From Sphingobium terrigena (GTDB lineage: Bacteria; Pseudomonadota; Alphaproteobacteria; Sphingomonadales; Sphingomonadaceae), in NCBI RefSeq assembly GCF_003591655.1, contig NZ_QVRA01000021.1:1-64000 (forward strand): a stretch of DNA of 64,000 nucleotides, in the 5' to 3' direction. Numbering within the stretch: position 1 is the stretch's first letter; each line of letters starts with the position of its first letter. A model generated the notes under the pieces. It was not told the DNA's origin. It did no database searches and was given only the letters and a program-made list of their open reading frames with translations. The translations under genes were made by a program, and so were the position numbers. This document shows positions 1-10,858 of this stretch, piece after piece.

Positions 1-141
1 CGCTGGAAACAATCGGCTCGGTGAGCCATAACCCAATCGTCAGCCTGCCAGCTCTGGCCGCCTGACCCGAACCCGATCCTGCCGTGGATCGACGGTTCCT
101 ACACCACCCCGTGGGACACGACCGAAATATCAACTCACGAT

Positions 142-474
142 TTGCAGATTGAACTGCAGAAACTTGAAGAAAAACTAGGGATTTTGAGGCGGCTTGAGCT
201 TTTGAAGCAATTTGAGGACGAAGAAAGTCTCCAAAATCACAATGTCCTGAATATACATAGAAAAAATGATGGATCTTTAGAACTCGAAGTATTGCCTTTC
301 AAAACGGCGGCCTTAGCAATTGCGAAAGCGAGCGAACTTGAAGCACGCGACGATAGTGTCAATGCCGTTTATGTTCGCTCAGATAATCCCAAGCAGCTTA
401 GGTCAGCTTACCGAAACTACTTCTATGACCCCGTGGATTTCGTGAAAATAATTCAGGCAGAAGGAGGCCTTTAG
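142..474 (+). CDS. A+T-rich partial protein, resembles C-terminus of RelA/SpoT-domain proteins
   Basis: A 110-residue frame is open from a TTG at 142 to 474. The same frame continues open upstream to about position 25 without an ATG or GTG, so the start is uncertain and the gene may be a truncated or shifted remnant of something beginning left of the window. The protein has a charged, probably coiled N-terminal half (QKLEEKLGILRRLELLKQF) and a C-terminal part ending in AYRNYFYDPVDFVKII. That pattern recalls, by memory only, the tail of RelA/SpoT nucleotidyltransferase-like proteins. Its base composition is clearly lower in G+C than all its neighbours, which suggests transfer. A different frame ends at 65 (stop TGA) and could be the end of an upstream gene. 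Function is not established. Confidence 0.4.
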   Translation: MQIELQKLEEKLGILRRLELLKQFEDEESLQNHNVLNIHRKNDGSLELEVLPFKTAALAIAKASELEARDDSVNAVYVRSDNPKQLRSAYRNYFYDPVDFVKIIQAEGGL

Positions 475-519
475 AATAAATATGGAGAATTGGGTACGGC
501 ATCTCTCTAATGCCGCACC

Positions 520-2451
<1,932 letters not shown>

Positions 2452-2507
2452 AAGTCACTCTCCTTGCAGCGAAAGAGAGAGAATGCGGGCGGTGTGAGTG
2501 CGCGCTT

Positions 2508-2600
2508 GCCCTCCCTACGCCGGTGTTAGCCGGATCAGGTTCAGCGGGTCGCGGCCACAAAGCCGCCTCTCAACCGTCTGCGGACGGTCCCCCGGGGATG
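2508..2600 (-). promoter_or_regulatory. TPP riboswitch (THI element) upstream of thiC
   Basis: Read on the minus strand, the segment contains the conserved thi-box blocks in order: GTTGAGAGG (normally CTGAGA), then ACCC, GAACCTGATC, GGCTAACACCGGCG and AGGGAGG. It ends about 55 bases before the thiC start, the usual place. It should sense thiamine pyrophosphate and control transcription or translation of thiC. No other gene shares it. Confidence 0.93.
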
Positions 2601-2742
2601 GCGGGGACGGTAAGGACTTTGGCGCGCGGGGTCCAGTGGCTTGTCGCTGCATCGCCGGGGCGGGCCGTGTCCGCGCAGATTCTTTGTCCGCCAAACCATT
2701 TGCATATTGCATTGCAACAGGGGGTAGCGTTTGATCCGCGCC

Positions 2743-5700
2743 ATGCTCAAAGCCGCGCTCCACCACCGCACCGCCTATCGCTACAGCCGTCCGATCCGGC
2801 TTGGCCCACAGGTTATCCGCCTGCGCCCCGCGCCGCACAGCCGGACCAAGGTGCCCAATTATGCGCTGAAGATCGAGCCGGCGGGGCATTTCCTGAACTG
2901 GCAGCAGGACCCGCACGGCAACTGGCTGGCGCGGGTCGTCTTTCCCGATCCGGTCGATCATTTCAGTATTGAGGTCGACCTGCTGGCCGATCTGGACATC
3001 ATCAACCCGTTCGATTTCTTCGTGGAGCCCTATGCGGAAAATTATCCCTTCGCCTATGACGATCAGCTGAAAACCGATCTGGCCGCCTATTTCGATGTGG
3101 AGCCGCAAGGGCCGCTGTTCGAGACGATGGTGGATCAATATGCCGGTTACCAGAGCCGCACCGTGGACTTTCTGGTCGAGGTGAACCGCCGCCTGCAACA
3201 ACAGGTCGGCTATGTCATCCGCATGGAGGCGGGCGTGCAGACGCCAGAGGAGACGCTGGAAATCGGGACGGGATCGTGCCGCGATTCGGCCTGGCTGTTG
3301 GTGCAGTTGCTGCGGCGGCTGGGCTTTGCCGCACGCTTCGTATCGGGATACTCGATCCAGCTGGTCGCGGACGTCGAGCCGATCGAGGGGCCGAAGGGCG
3401 TGACGCAGGACGTCGTTGACCTGCACGCCTGGGCGGAGGCCTATGTGCCGGGCGCGGGCTGGGTGGCGCTGGACGCGACCAGCGGCATGTTTGCAGGCGA
3501 AGGGCATATCCCGCTCTGCGCGACGCCGCACTACAAGTCCGCGGCGCCGATCAGCGGCATGGCCGAACCCGCCGAGGTCGATTTCGATTTCGCGATGACG
3601 GTGTCCCGCATTGCCGAGGCGGTGCGGATCACCAAACCCTTCACCGACAAGCGCTGGGACGCGGTGATGGCGCTGGGGGCGAAGGTCGACGCCGATTTGG
3701 CCGCGCAGGATATGCGGCTGACCATTGGTGGCGAGCCGACCTTCGTGGCGGTGGATGGCGGCGATGCGGGCGAGTGGAATGGCGATGCGGTCGGCCCGAC
3801 CAAGGCCGCCTATGCCGACCGGCTGATCCGCAAGCTGCGCGCGTCCTTTGCGCCGGGCGGCCTGCTGCATCATGGGCAGGGCAAATGGTATCCGGGCGAA
3901 AGCCTGCCGCGCTGGGCCTATGCGGTTTATTGGCGGACCGATGGCACGCCGATCTGGCACGATGAAAGCCTGATCGCGCCAGACGATGCGCCCGATGGCG
4001 CGCGCGCCGTCACACCGGACGACGCCCGCGCGTTCCTGGGCCATATGGCCGCCAATATGGGCTTTTCCGACGAATATACCCATGCGGTGTTCGAGGATCC
4101 GGCGGTCTGGTCGATCAAGGAATCGGAACTGCCGATCAACGCCACCACCGACGATCCCAAGATCAGCGACCCCGAAGCGCGCGCGCGGATGGTCAAGACG
4201 TTCGAGCGTGGGCTGGACCAGCCAGTCGGCTATGTGCTGCCGGTGCAGCGCTGGCAGTCGCAGGTCGCAAAGCCGCGCTGGCAGAGCGAAATCTGGCAAT
4301 TGCGGCGCGGCAAGCTGTTCGCGGTGCCGGGTGATTCGGCGCTGGGATACCGCCTGCCGCTCGGCTCCCTGCCCTATGTGCCGCCATCGGACTATCCCTA
4401 TATCCACCCGCGCGACACCAGCGAACCGCGCGAGCCGCTGCCCGATTTTCGCGCGCAGGTGGTGCAGCAGGCCAATGTCGAGGAAGTGCGCGCGCAACAG
4501 TCGCAACGGGTCGCGGGGCCAGAGGGCGGCGTGGCCGCGCAGGACCGGGTCGAGCAGGTCATCATCGAAGGCGCCGTCCGCACCGCCGTAACGGTCGAGC
4601 CGCGCGGCCATTATCTGTCGGTATTCCTGCCGCCGGTGCAGGCGCTGGAAGATTATCTGGAGCTGATCGCGGAGGTTGAGGCGGCAGCAGAAGCACTGCG
4701 GATTCCGGTACGGATCGAAGGCTATTCGCCCCCGCCCGACCCGCGCATCGCGGTGCTCAAGGCCACGCCCGACCCCGGCGTGATCGAGGTGAACGTCCAT
4801 CCCGCCTCCAGCTGGGACGAGACGGTCGCGATCACCGAACAGCTTTACGCCTATGCCCGCGAATGTGATCTGACCGCCGACAAATTCATGGTCGATGGTC
4901 GATCGGTCGGCACCGGCGGGGGCAATCATATCGTGCTGGGCGGGCCGACATTGACCGATTCGCCCTTCATCCGGCGGCCCGACCTGCTCAAAAGCTTCGT
5001 CCTCTACTGGCAGCGGCACCCCTCGCTCTCCTACCTCTTCTCCGGCTTGTGCATCGGCCCGACGAGCCAGGCACCGCGCATCGACGAGGCGCGGCATGAT
5101 GGCCTCTATGAGCTGGAGATCGCACTGGCGCAGGTGCCCAACCCGATCCGCGAGGGCGAGGACAAGCTGCCGCCCCCATGGCTGGTCGACCGGCTGTTCC
5201 GCAACCTGCTGGTCGATGTGACGGGCAACACCCACCGCACCGAAATCTGCATCGACAAGATGTTTTCGCCCGATGGCCCGACCGGGCGACTGGGCCTGCT
5301 GGAGTTTCGCGGCTTTGAAATGCCGCCCGAAGCGCGGATGAGCCTGGCGCAGCAATTGCTGATCCGGGCGCTGGCGGCATGGTTCTGGCGGCAACCGCAG
5401 CAGGGCAATCTGGTGCGCTGGGGGACGACGCTGCATGACCGATTCATGCTGCCCCATTTCGTCTGGGCCGATTTCCTCGAAATCCTGTCCGACCTGCGTG
5501 GCGCGGGCTATGATTTCGACCCCAACTGGTTCGAGGCGCAGCGGCAGTTCCGCTTCCCCATCCATGGCACGGTCGATGCCGGTGGCGTTGCACTGGAGAT
5601 CAGCCATGCACTCGAACCCTGGAATGTGCTGGGCGAAACCGGGGCGATCGGCGGCACGGTGCGTTATGTCGACAGTTCGACCGAGCGGTTGCAGGTCCGC

Positions 5701-6105
5701 GCCACCGGCCTGGTCGCCGGGCGGCATATCATCGCGTGCAACGGGCGGCAGGTGCCGATGACGGCGACGTCGGTGCCGGGCGAAGGCGTCGGCGGTGTGC
5801 GCTACAAGGCATGGGCACCGGCCAATTGTATGCACCCCAACCTGCCCGCCAATGCGCCGCTGACCTTCGACGTGCTGGACAGCTGGAGCGGACGGTCGCT
5901 GGGCGGCTGCGTCTATCATGTCGCGCATCCGGGCGGACGCAATTATGACACGCTGCCGATCAACGGCTATGAAGCCGAAGCGCGGCGCAAGGCGCGCTTT
6001 CAGGACCATGGCCACACCCCCGGCCCGGTCGACATGCCCGCCGCCGAACCGGCGGGCGAGTTCCCGATGACGCTGGACCTGCGCTTCAGGCATCCGGGCG
6101 CATAA
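2743..6105 (+). CDS. Large transglutaminase-like protein with DUF2126 C-terminal domain
   Basis: A 1120-residue protein. The N-terminal about 290 residues form a bacterial transglutaminase-like domain: beta N-region (ALHHRTAYRY...), then catalytic Cys179 in GTGSCRDSAW, His228 in DLHAWAEAY and Asp244 in ALDATSG. The rest is the DUF2126 region (for example TIGGEPTFV, LLHHGQGKWYPGE, HTEICIDKMFSPDGPTGRLGLLEFRGFEMPP). ATG 2743 is preferred over an in-frame TTG at 2731 because family members start close to the ALHHxTxYRY segment. It is the first gene of a three-gene operon with an ATP-grasp/alpha-E protein and a second transglutaminase. Known comparative work places this set in a predicted peptide-bond-forming or peptide-processing system; the substrate is unknown. 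Confidence 0.9.
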   Translation: MLKAALHHRTAYRYSRPIRLGPQVIRLRPAPHSRTKVPNYALKIEPAGHFLNWQQDPHGNWLARVVFPDPVDHFSIEVDLLADLDIINPFDFFVEPYAENYPFAYDDQLKTDLAAYFDVEPQGPLFETMVDQYAGYQSRTVDFLVEVNRRLQQQVGYVIRMEAGVQTPEETLEIGTGSCRDSAWLLVQLLRRLGFAARFVSGYSIQLVADVEPIEGPKGVTQDVVDLHAWAEAYVPGAGWVALDATSGMFAGEGHIPLCATPHYKSAAPISGMAEPAEVDFDFAMTVSRIAEAVRITKPFTDKRWDAVMALGAKVDADLAAQDMRLTIGGEPTFVAVDGGDAGEWNGDAVGPTKAAYADRLIRKLRASFAPGGLLHHGQGKWYPGESLPRWAYAVYWRTDGTPIWHDESLIAPDDAPDGARAVTPDDARAFLGHMAANMGFSDEYTHAVFEDPAVWSIKESELPINATTDDPKISDPEARARMVKTFERGLDQPVGYVLPVQRWQSQVAKPRWQSEIWQLRRGKLFAVPGDSALGYRLPLGSLPYVPPSDYPYIHPRDTSEPREPLPDFRAQVVQQANVEEVRAQQSQRVAGPEGGVAAQDRVEQVIIEGAVRTAVTVEPRGHYLSVFLPPVQALEDYLELIAEVEAAAEALRIPVRIEGYSPPPDPRIAVLKATPDPGVIEVNVHPASSWDETVAITEQLYAYARECDLTADKFMVDGRSVGTGGGNHIVLGGPTLTDSPFIRRPDLLKSFVLYWQRHPSLSYLFSGLCIGPTSQAPRIDEARHDGLYELEIALAQVPNPIREGEDKLPPPWLVDRLFRNLLVDVTGNTHRTEICIDKMFSPDGPTGRLGLLEFRGFEMPPEARMSLAQQLLIRALAAWFWRQPQQGNLVRWGTTLHDRFMLPHFVWADFLEILSDLRGAGYDFDPNWFEAQRQFRFPIHGTVDAGGVALEISHALEPWNVLGETGAIGGTVRYVDSSTERLQVRATGLVAGRHIIACNGRQVPMTATSVPGEGVGGVRYKAWAPANCMHPNLPANAPLTFDVLDSWSGRSLGGCVYHVAHPGGRNYDTLPINGYEAEARRKARFQDHGHTPGPVDMPAAEPAGEFPMTLDLRFRHPGA

Positions 6106-6115
6106 GGGCGTTCGG

Positions 6116-8581
6116 GTGGACGCTGACACACAATTGAGCTGGGCCGACGCCTATCTGGCCGCGGCTCCGGCGGGCGATCTGTTTGCCGGTGCGGCGCCCG
6201 CCATGCAGACACGCTGGCGCGCCATGCTGGACCGGCTGTCGGCGCAGGCGCAGGGCAATCCAGCGATGCTGGCGGACAATGTCGCGCGACAGGCGATTGA
6301 CCTGGGCATGGCGTTCCGCCTGACCGGGGACGAGCAGGAACGCTCCTGGCCGCTGGGGCCGATCCCGATGCTGATCGATGCGGACGAATGGGCGCATATC
6401 GAACAGGGTCTGGCCCAGCGCGCCGAACTGCTGGAACAGGTGATCGGCGACATTTACGGGGCCGGATCGCTGGTGCGCGATGGCAAGCTGCCCGCCAGCG
6501 TCATCACCGGCAGTCCGCATTATTGGCGGGTGATGACCAGCACGCCGCCACCGCGCGGCCATCATCTCCATTTCTACGCTGCCGATATCGGGCGTGGCCC
6601 GGCGGGCGAATGGCGCGTGCTGGCCGATCGGGTGCGGACCCCGGTGGGCGTGGGCTATGCGCTGGAAAACCGCCTCGCTCTGTCGCGCGCGACCGGCGAT
6701 CTGCTCGGCGCAATGAACACGCGGCGGCTCGCGCCCTTTTTCGACGATCTGCGCCGGGGCTTGGCCGCCGATTGCGAACGATCCGATCCGCGCATCGGCC
6801 TGCTGACGCCGGGCCGTTTCAACCAAAGCTATGCCGAACAGGCGCATCTGGCCCGTTATTTGGGCCTGCTGCTGGTCGAGGGCGAGGATCTGATCGTCAC
6901 CGACGGGCAATTGTTCGTCCGCACGATCCAAGGTTTGAAGCGCATCGACGGGCTGTGGCGCTGGATGGACAGCCGCTTCATCGATCCGCTGGCGTTTGAC
7001 AGCAAGTCGCGCATTGGCGTGCCGGACCTGTTCGATGCCTGTGCGCGCGGCGGGCTGGTCCTGTCCAACTGGCCGGGCGCGGGCGTGATCGAATCGCGCG
7101 CCTTTGCCGCCTTCCTGCCGCAGTTGAGCAAGGCGCTGCTGGGCGCGGACCTGATCCTGCCCAATATCGCGACCTGGTGGTGCGGCCAAGGCGAAGAGCG
7201 CGCCTATGTGCGTGAGCGGCTGGACAGGCTGGTGGTTGGGTCCGCCTTCGATCAGGATGTGGCGGGCCTGCCCGACGCGCGCTTCATGCCGGGATCGGCG
7301 CTGGACGACCGGCAGCGCGCCACGCTGGCCGCGGCGATGGCGCGGCGGCCGATGGATTATGTCGGGCAGGAGGTGGTGAAACTCTCCACCACCCCGGCGG
7401 TGGTCGACGGGCAGATCACCCCCCTGCCCTTCACGCTGCGCGTGTTTGTGGCGCGCGACGCGCAGGGCCAGTGGCGGGTCATGCCTGGCGCCTTTGCGCG
7501 GCTGGCGGGCCATGGTGACATTCGCGCCGCGCTGATGGGCAAGGGCGACATGTCCGCCGACATGTGCGTGGTCGATAGTCAGCCAGTGCCGCCCGACACA
7601 TTATTGGGCGGCGGCGCGCCCGCGATCCGGCGGATCGGCGGGATGCTGCCGGCCAAGGCGGCGGACAATCTGTATTGGCTGGGCCGCTATATCGAGCGGA
7701 CGGAAATGACGCTGCGGCTGATCCGTGCCATCGTCGGCGGTTCGATCGAGGCGGACCTTGGCCCCTCAGTCGCGTCGCCGACGATGAACCGGCTGGTGGG
7801 GCAATTGGTGCTGTGGGGCGCGATCGCCCGCGACGGCGGTGGCCCGGTCGGCCCGCTCTGCGCCACCGCGCTGGGCGATGCGCGCCAGTCGGGCAGCGTC
7901 CGCGCGCTGATGGCCAGCGTCGGCAATATCGGCGAAGGGCTGCGCGACCGGCTGGCGAGCGATTTCTGGCGGCTGGTGCGCCTGCCGCTGCCCACATTCG
8001 ATGGCGCGGTGACCGAAACCCTGCTCGATGCCTCGTCCCGCATGATCGAGCGGATTTCGGCGCTGTCGGGGCTGGCGGCGGAAAATATGGGCAGGACCGA
8101 AGGATGGCGCTTTCACGATATGGGCCGACGGATGGAGCGCGCAATCAATGGCTGCCGCCTGCTCGGCCTGTTCGGTGGCGATGGCGCGAGTGCGGATGAC
8201 CTCACCGTGTTGCTGGACCTCAATGACAGCCAGATCAGCTATCGCACCCGCTATCTGACCGGCCCGGCGCTGCCCCCGGTGCGCGATCTGGTTGCGCTGG
8301 AGCCGCATAATCCGCGCGCCATCGTCTATCAGGCGCAGCGACTGGCCGATCATATTGCGGCGCTGCCGACCCTGCGCGCGGACGGGATGCCGGAAGAACC
8401 CAAGCGCCTGGCCGATGCGCTGGTCGCGCGGCTCAGCCCGCTGACCGGGGATATGCTGACCATCGCCGACATCAACGACGTCGAAAACCGCCTGCTCGGC
8501 CTGTCCGACGCCATCGGCCAGCGCTATTTCCTGCAAGTGCGCAAGGCGGAAAAGGCCGATGGAGCGGACCTTTTGTCATGA
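6116..8581 (+). CDS. Circularly permuted ATP-grasp protein fused to alpha-E domain
   Basis: An 821-residue protein starting at GTG 6116, ten bases after the preceding gene. Residues about 1-480 match the circularly permuted ATP-grasp family (DUF404/DUF407: GDIYG, SPHYWRVMTSTPPPRGHHLHFYAADIGRG, DRVRTPVGVGYALENR, RFNQSYAEQAHLARYLGLLLVEGEDL). Residues about 510-815 are the helical alpha-E domain (DUF403: NLYWLGRYIERTEMTLRLIRAI ... GWRFHDMGRRMERAI). In many bacteria these are two proteins; here they are fused. ATP-grasp enzymes join a carboxylate to an amine with ATP, so a ligase role making an amide-linked product is likely. The stop overlaps the next start by four bases, indicating translational coupling. 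Confidence 0.9.
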   Translation: MDADTQLSWADAYLAAAPAGDLFAGAAPAMQTRWRAMLDRLSAQAQGNPAMLADNVARQAIDLGMAFRLTGDEQERSWPLGPIPMLIDADEWAHIEQGLAQRAELLEQVIGDIYGAGSLVRDGKLPASVITGSPHYWRVMTSTPPPRGHHLHFYAADIGRGPAGEWRVLADRVRTPVGVGYALENRLALSRATGDLLGAMNTRRLAPFFDDLRRGLAADCERSDPRIGLLTPGRFNQSYAEQAHLARYLGLLLVEGEDLIVTDGQLFVRTIQGLKRIDGLWRWMDSRFIDPLAFDSKSRIGVPDLFDACARGGLVLSNWPGAGVIESRAFAAFLPQLSKALLGADLILPNIATWWCGQGEERAYVRERLDRLVVGSAFDQDVAGLPDARFMPGSALDDRQRATLAAAMARRPMDYVGQEVVKLSTTPAVVDGQITPLPFTLRVFVARDAQGQWRVMPGAFARLAGHGDIRAALMGKGDMSADMCVVDSQPVPPDTLLGGGAPAIRRIGGMLPAKAADNLYWLGRYIERTEMTLRLIRAIVGGSIEADLGPSVASPTMNRLVGQLVLWGAIARDGGGPVGPLCATALGDARQSGSVRALMASVGNIGEGLRDRLASDFWRLVRLPLPTFDGAVTETLLDASSRMIERISALSGLAAENMGRTEGWRFHDMGRRMERAINGCRLLGLFGGDGASADDLTVLLDLNDSQISYRTRYLTGPALPPVRDLVALEPHNPRAIVYQAQRLADHIAALPTLRADGMPEEPKRLADALVARLSPLTGDMLTIADINDVENRLLGLSDAIGQRYFLQVRKAEKADGADLLS

Positions 8582-9468
8582 TCTACCATGTCCGCCACCA
8601 GACCATCTTGCGCTACGCAGCGCCGATGCGGCTCGCCCGCTTCAACCTGCGCCTGCGCCCCGCACCCTGGGCCGGACAATGGACGTCGGACTATGCGCTG
8701 GTCGTCGATCCGGTTCCCTCCACCATCGCGTCGCGCCCCGGTGCCTGGCCGGTCCATGTCGCGCGGCTGGTGATCGAAAGCCCGATCCGGCAGCTGACGA
8801 TCGAAAGCCGATTCCGCATCGGCGTGGCTGACAGCGCGCCGCCCGACCCCCAGCCCGATGACCCGACCATCGGCGCGGTGGCCAAGGCGGCGCTGGTCGA
8901 TCGCGACATGAGCGCGTCGGCCCCCGCCCTCTATCTCTACGCCTCGACCCGCGCGCCGTTGCTGGCCGACATCGGCGACTGGGTCGGCGACGGACTGGAC
9001 CCGGACCGGCCGGTGGTCGCCGCCGCGCTGGCGCTGGCGCTGCGCATCCGCGCCGAGTTCGCCTATGATCCGGGCGCGACCGACGCAAGCACGCCGGTCG
9101 CCGATGCCTTTGCCGCGCGTCATGGCGTGTGCCAGGATTTCGCCCATGTCATGGTCGTCGCGCTGCGGCTGGCGGGACTGCCCGCCGCCTATGTCAGCGG
9201 CTATCTGCGCACCGATCCACCGCCCGGTCGCCCCCGGCTGATCGGCGCGGACGCGATGCACGCCTGGATCATGCTATGGTGCGGGCCGACGCGCGGCTGG
9301 ATCGGCTTTGATCCCACCAATGGCTGCATCACCGGCAACGGCCATCTCTTCGTCGCCATGGGCCGCGACTATGCCGATGTCGCGCCGATGGACGGCCTGT
9401 TCGTGGGCGGCGCGGGCCAGAGCATCCAGGCGATGGTGGATGTCGTGCCGGAGGAGGAGATGGCGTGA
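8578..9468 (+). CDS. Transglutaminase family protein
   Basis: A 296-residue stand-alone member of the bacterial transglutaminase-like cysteine protease family. The triad is visible: Cys185 in HGVCQDFAH, His228 in DAMHAW and Asp245 in GFDPTNG, with nearly the same spacing as in the large transglutaminase two genes upstream. There is no signal peptide, so it probably acts in the cytosol. Its ATG overlaps the upstream stop (ATGA). The likely role is hydrolysis or transfer of an isopeptide or amide linkage in the same unknown pathway as the ATP-grasp protein. Confidence 0.92.
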   Translation: MIYHVRHQTILRYAAPMRLARFNLRLRPAPWAGQWTSDYALVVDPVPSTIASRPGAWPVHVARLVIESPIRQLTIESRFRIGVADSAPPDPQPDDPTIGAVAKAALVDRDMSASAPALYLYASTRAPLLADIGDWVGDGLDPDRPVVAAALALALRIRAEFAYDPGATDASTPVADAFAARHGVCQDFAHVMVVALRLAGLPAAYVSGYLRTDPPPGRPRLIGADAMHAWIMLWCGPTRGWIGFDPTNGCITGNGHLFVAMGRDYADVAPMDGLFVGGAGQSIQAMVDVVPEEEMA

Positions 9469-9481
9469 GGCCTACTTCGGG

Positions 9482-10858
9482 TCAGTTCGCTAGCTTCTCG
9501 AACATCAACCACATCCCCTTGCGCGGGCGGACGGTCAGGCGGCTGATCGGTTCGGGCTTGTAGCCGGGTCTTACCGACAGGCGATATTGGCGCAGTATGT
9601 CGGCGATCACCGTCATCACCTCCTGCTGGGCAAAGCCTGCGCCAACGCAGACGCGCGGGCCGCGGCTGAAGGGCAGCCAGGCCTGCTTGATCATGTCGGC
9701 ATTGGCCGGATCGTCGAATCGGTCGGGATCGAAACTGTGGGGGCAGGCCCAATTATCCTTGTTGCGCTGGGTCAGCCAGGGGGCGACCACCAGCATTGCG
9801 CCGGGCACCAGGTCCTTGTCGCGCATCCGCATCGGGCATGGCACTTCGCGCGGGAAGAAGGCAAGCGGGGGATAGAGGCGCAGCGTTTCCTTGAACACGT
9901 TGCGCACCACGCCCATCTCCTTGAGCATCGCCGGGGTCAGTTGCGCGTCGCCCGCCACCGCCATCACTTCGGCCCGCGCGCGCTCTTGAATATGGGCGCA
10001 TTCCGACAGAAGGTAGAGCGCCCAGGTCATGGTGCTGGCGGAGGTTTCATGGCCCGCCAGGAAGATGGTCGCGACCTGATCCATCACCTCTTTCAAGGTG
10101 AAATGCGCCCCCGTCTGGGGATGCTGCGCCTCGATCAGCGACTGGAGGATGTCCTTGTGCGGTGCGGGGTCCCCGGCATGGAACCCGTTATAGCGTTCCT
10201 CGACAATCGGCGCGAACACGCCGCGAATGGCATTGGCCGGTCGTTCCGACCAGCGTTCAAACCAGCGGCTCGGCAGGCCATAGAGGCCCAGCATGGAGGC
10301 GGAATGGGAATAGCGCTGGAACCGCCCGAACGCCTGATGGATGATGAAAGACCGCTTGATATCGAGCGTCTGGGAAAACAGCGTGCGAAAAATGATGTCG
10401 GCGGCCACATGGGTCATCATCGCATCGATGTTGATCGGCTTGGTTCGATCCATCCCGTCGACCCGCGCGAGGAAGGCCGCGACCGCGTCCACCATCATCG
10501 GCATCGTCTTGTTCATCGCGGTATGGGCAAAGGCGGGGTTGATCATCGCCCGCTGATGTTCCCAATCCTCGCCATTGGCGGAAAAGACGCTGTTGCCGAT
10601 CAGCGGCGACAATCCTTTCACCAGCTCCCGATGTTTTGGAAATTCCGTCCCCCCTTTCAGGATACGATCCACCAGCGGCAGTTCATTGGCGATATACATG
10701 AGCTGCCCGCGCCCGCGCACCTCGCCCATCTTCATCGTATAGCTTTTTTCAAACAACACATGAATCCAGCTGTGCCAGCCGATGAAGAAGCGTCGCAGCA
10801 TCGTGCGCTTGTTGCGCGTGGGCTGCGGGAAGGGTGGGGTGAAGAGCGGTTCTGTCAT
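9482..10858 (-). CDS. Cytochrome P450
   Basis: A 458-residue haem-thiolate monooxygenase. The haem-binding loop is FSRGPRVCVG with Cys404 as the iron ligand. The I-helix oxygen-activation motif is AGHETS and the K-helix ExxR is ETLR. There is no clear N-terminal membrane anchor, though the N-terminus contains an aromatic stretch (RRFFIGWHSWIHVLF). Sequence style (PFSRGPRVCVGAGFA, PERWxxP-like region PHSFDPDRFDDP) is closer to CYP4/CYP102-like fatty-acid-type P450s than to typical soluble camphor-type ones, but the substrate is not predictable. It follows a predicted hydrolase gene with a four-base ATGA overlap, so the two are translated together. It converges with the transglutaminase operon, 13 bases apart. 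Confidence 0.95.
   Translation of the reverse strand: MTEPLFTPPFPQPTRNKRTMLRRFFIGWHSWIHVLFEKSYTMKMGEVRGRGQLMYIANELPLVDRILKGGTEFPKHRELVKGLSPLIGNSVFSANGEDWEHQRAMINPAFAHTAMNKTMPMMVDAVAAFLARVDGMDRTKPINIDAMMTHVAADIIFRTLFSQTLDIKRSFIIHQAFGRFQRYSHSASMLGLYGLPSRWFERWSERPANAIRGVFAPIVEERYNGFHAGDPAPHKDILQSLIEAQHPQTGAHFTLKEVMDQVATIFLAGHETSASTMTWALYLLSECAHIQERARAEVMAVAGDAQLTPAMLKEMGVVRNVFKETLRLYPPLAFFPREVPCPMRMRDKDLVPGAMLVVAPWLTQRNKDNWACPHSFDPDRFDDPANADMIKQAWLPFSRGPRVCVGAGFAQQEVMTVIADILRQYRLSVRPGYKPEPISRLTVRPRKGMWLMFEKLAN

Noticed and set aside
3..65. Twenty-codon tail of a frame ending at a TGA at position 63-65
   Set aside because: Too short to assign; it could be the end of an upstream gene or chance.
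2515..6129. Long open frame (1204 codons) on the minus strand opposite the transglutaminase gene
   Set aside because: Arg/Gln/His-rich composition typical of the antisense of a G+C-rich gene; the plus strand has a catalytic triad and clear family motifs.
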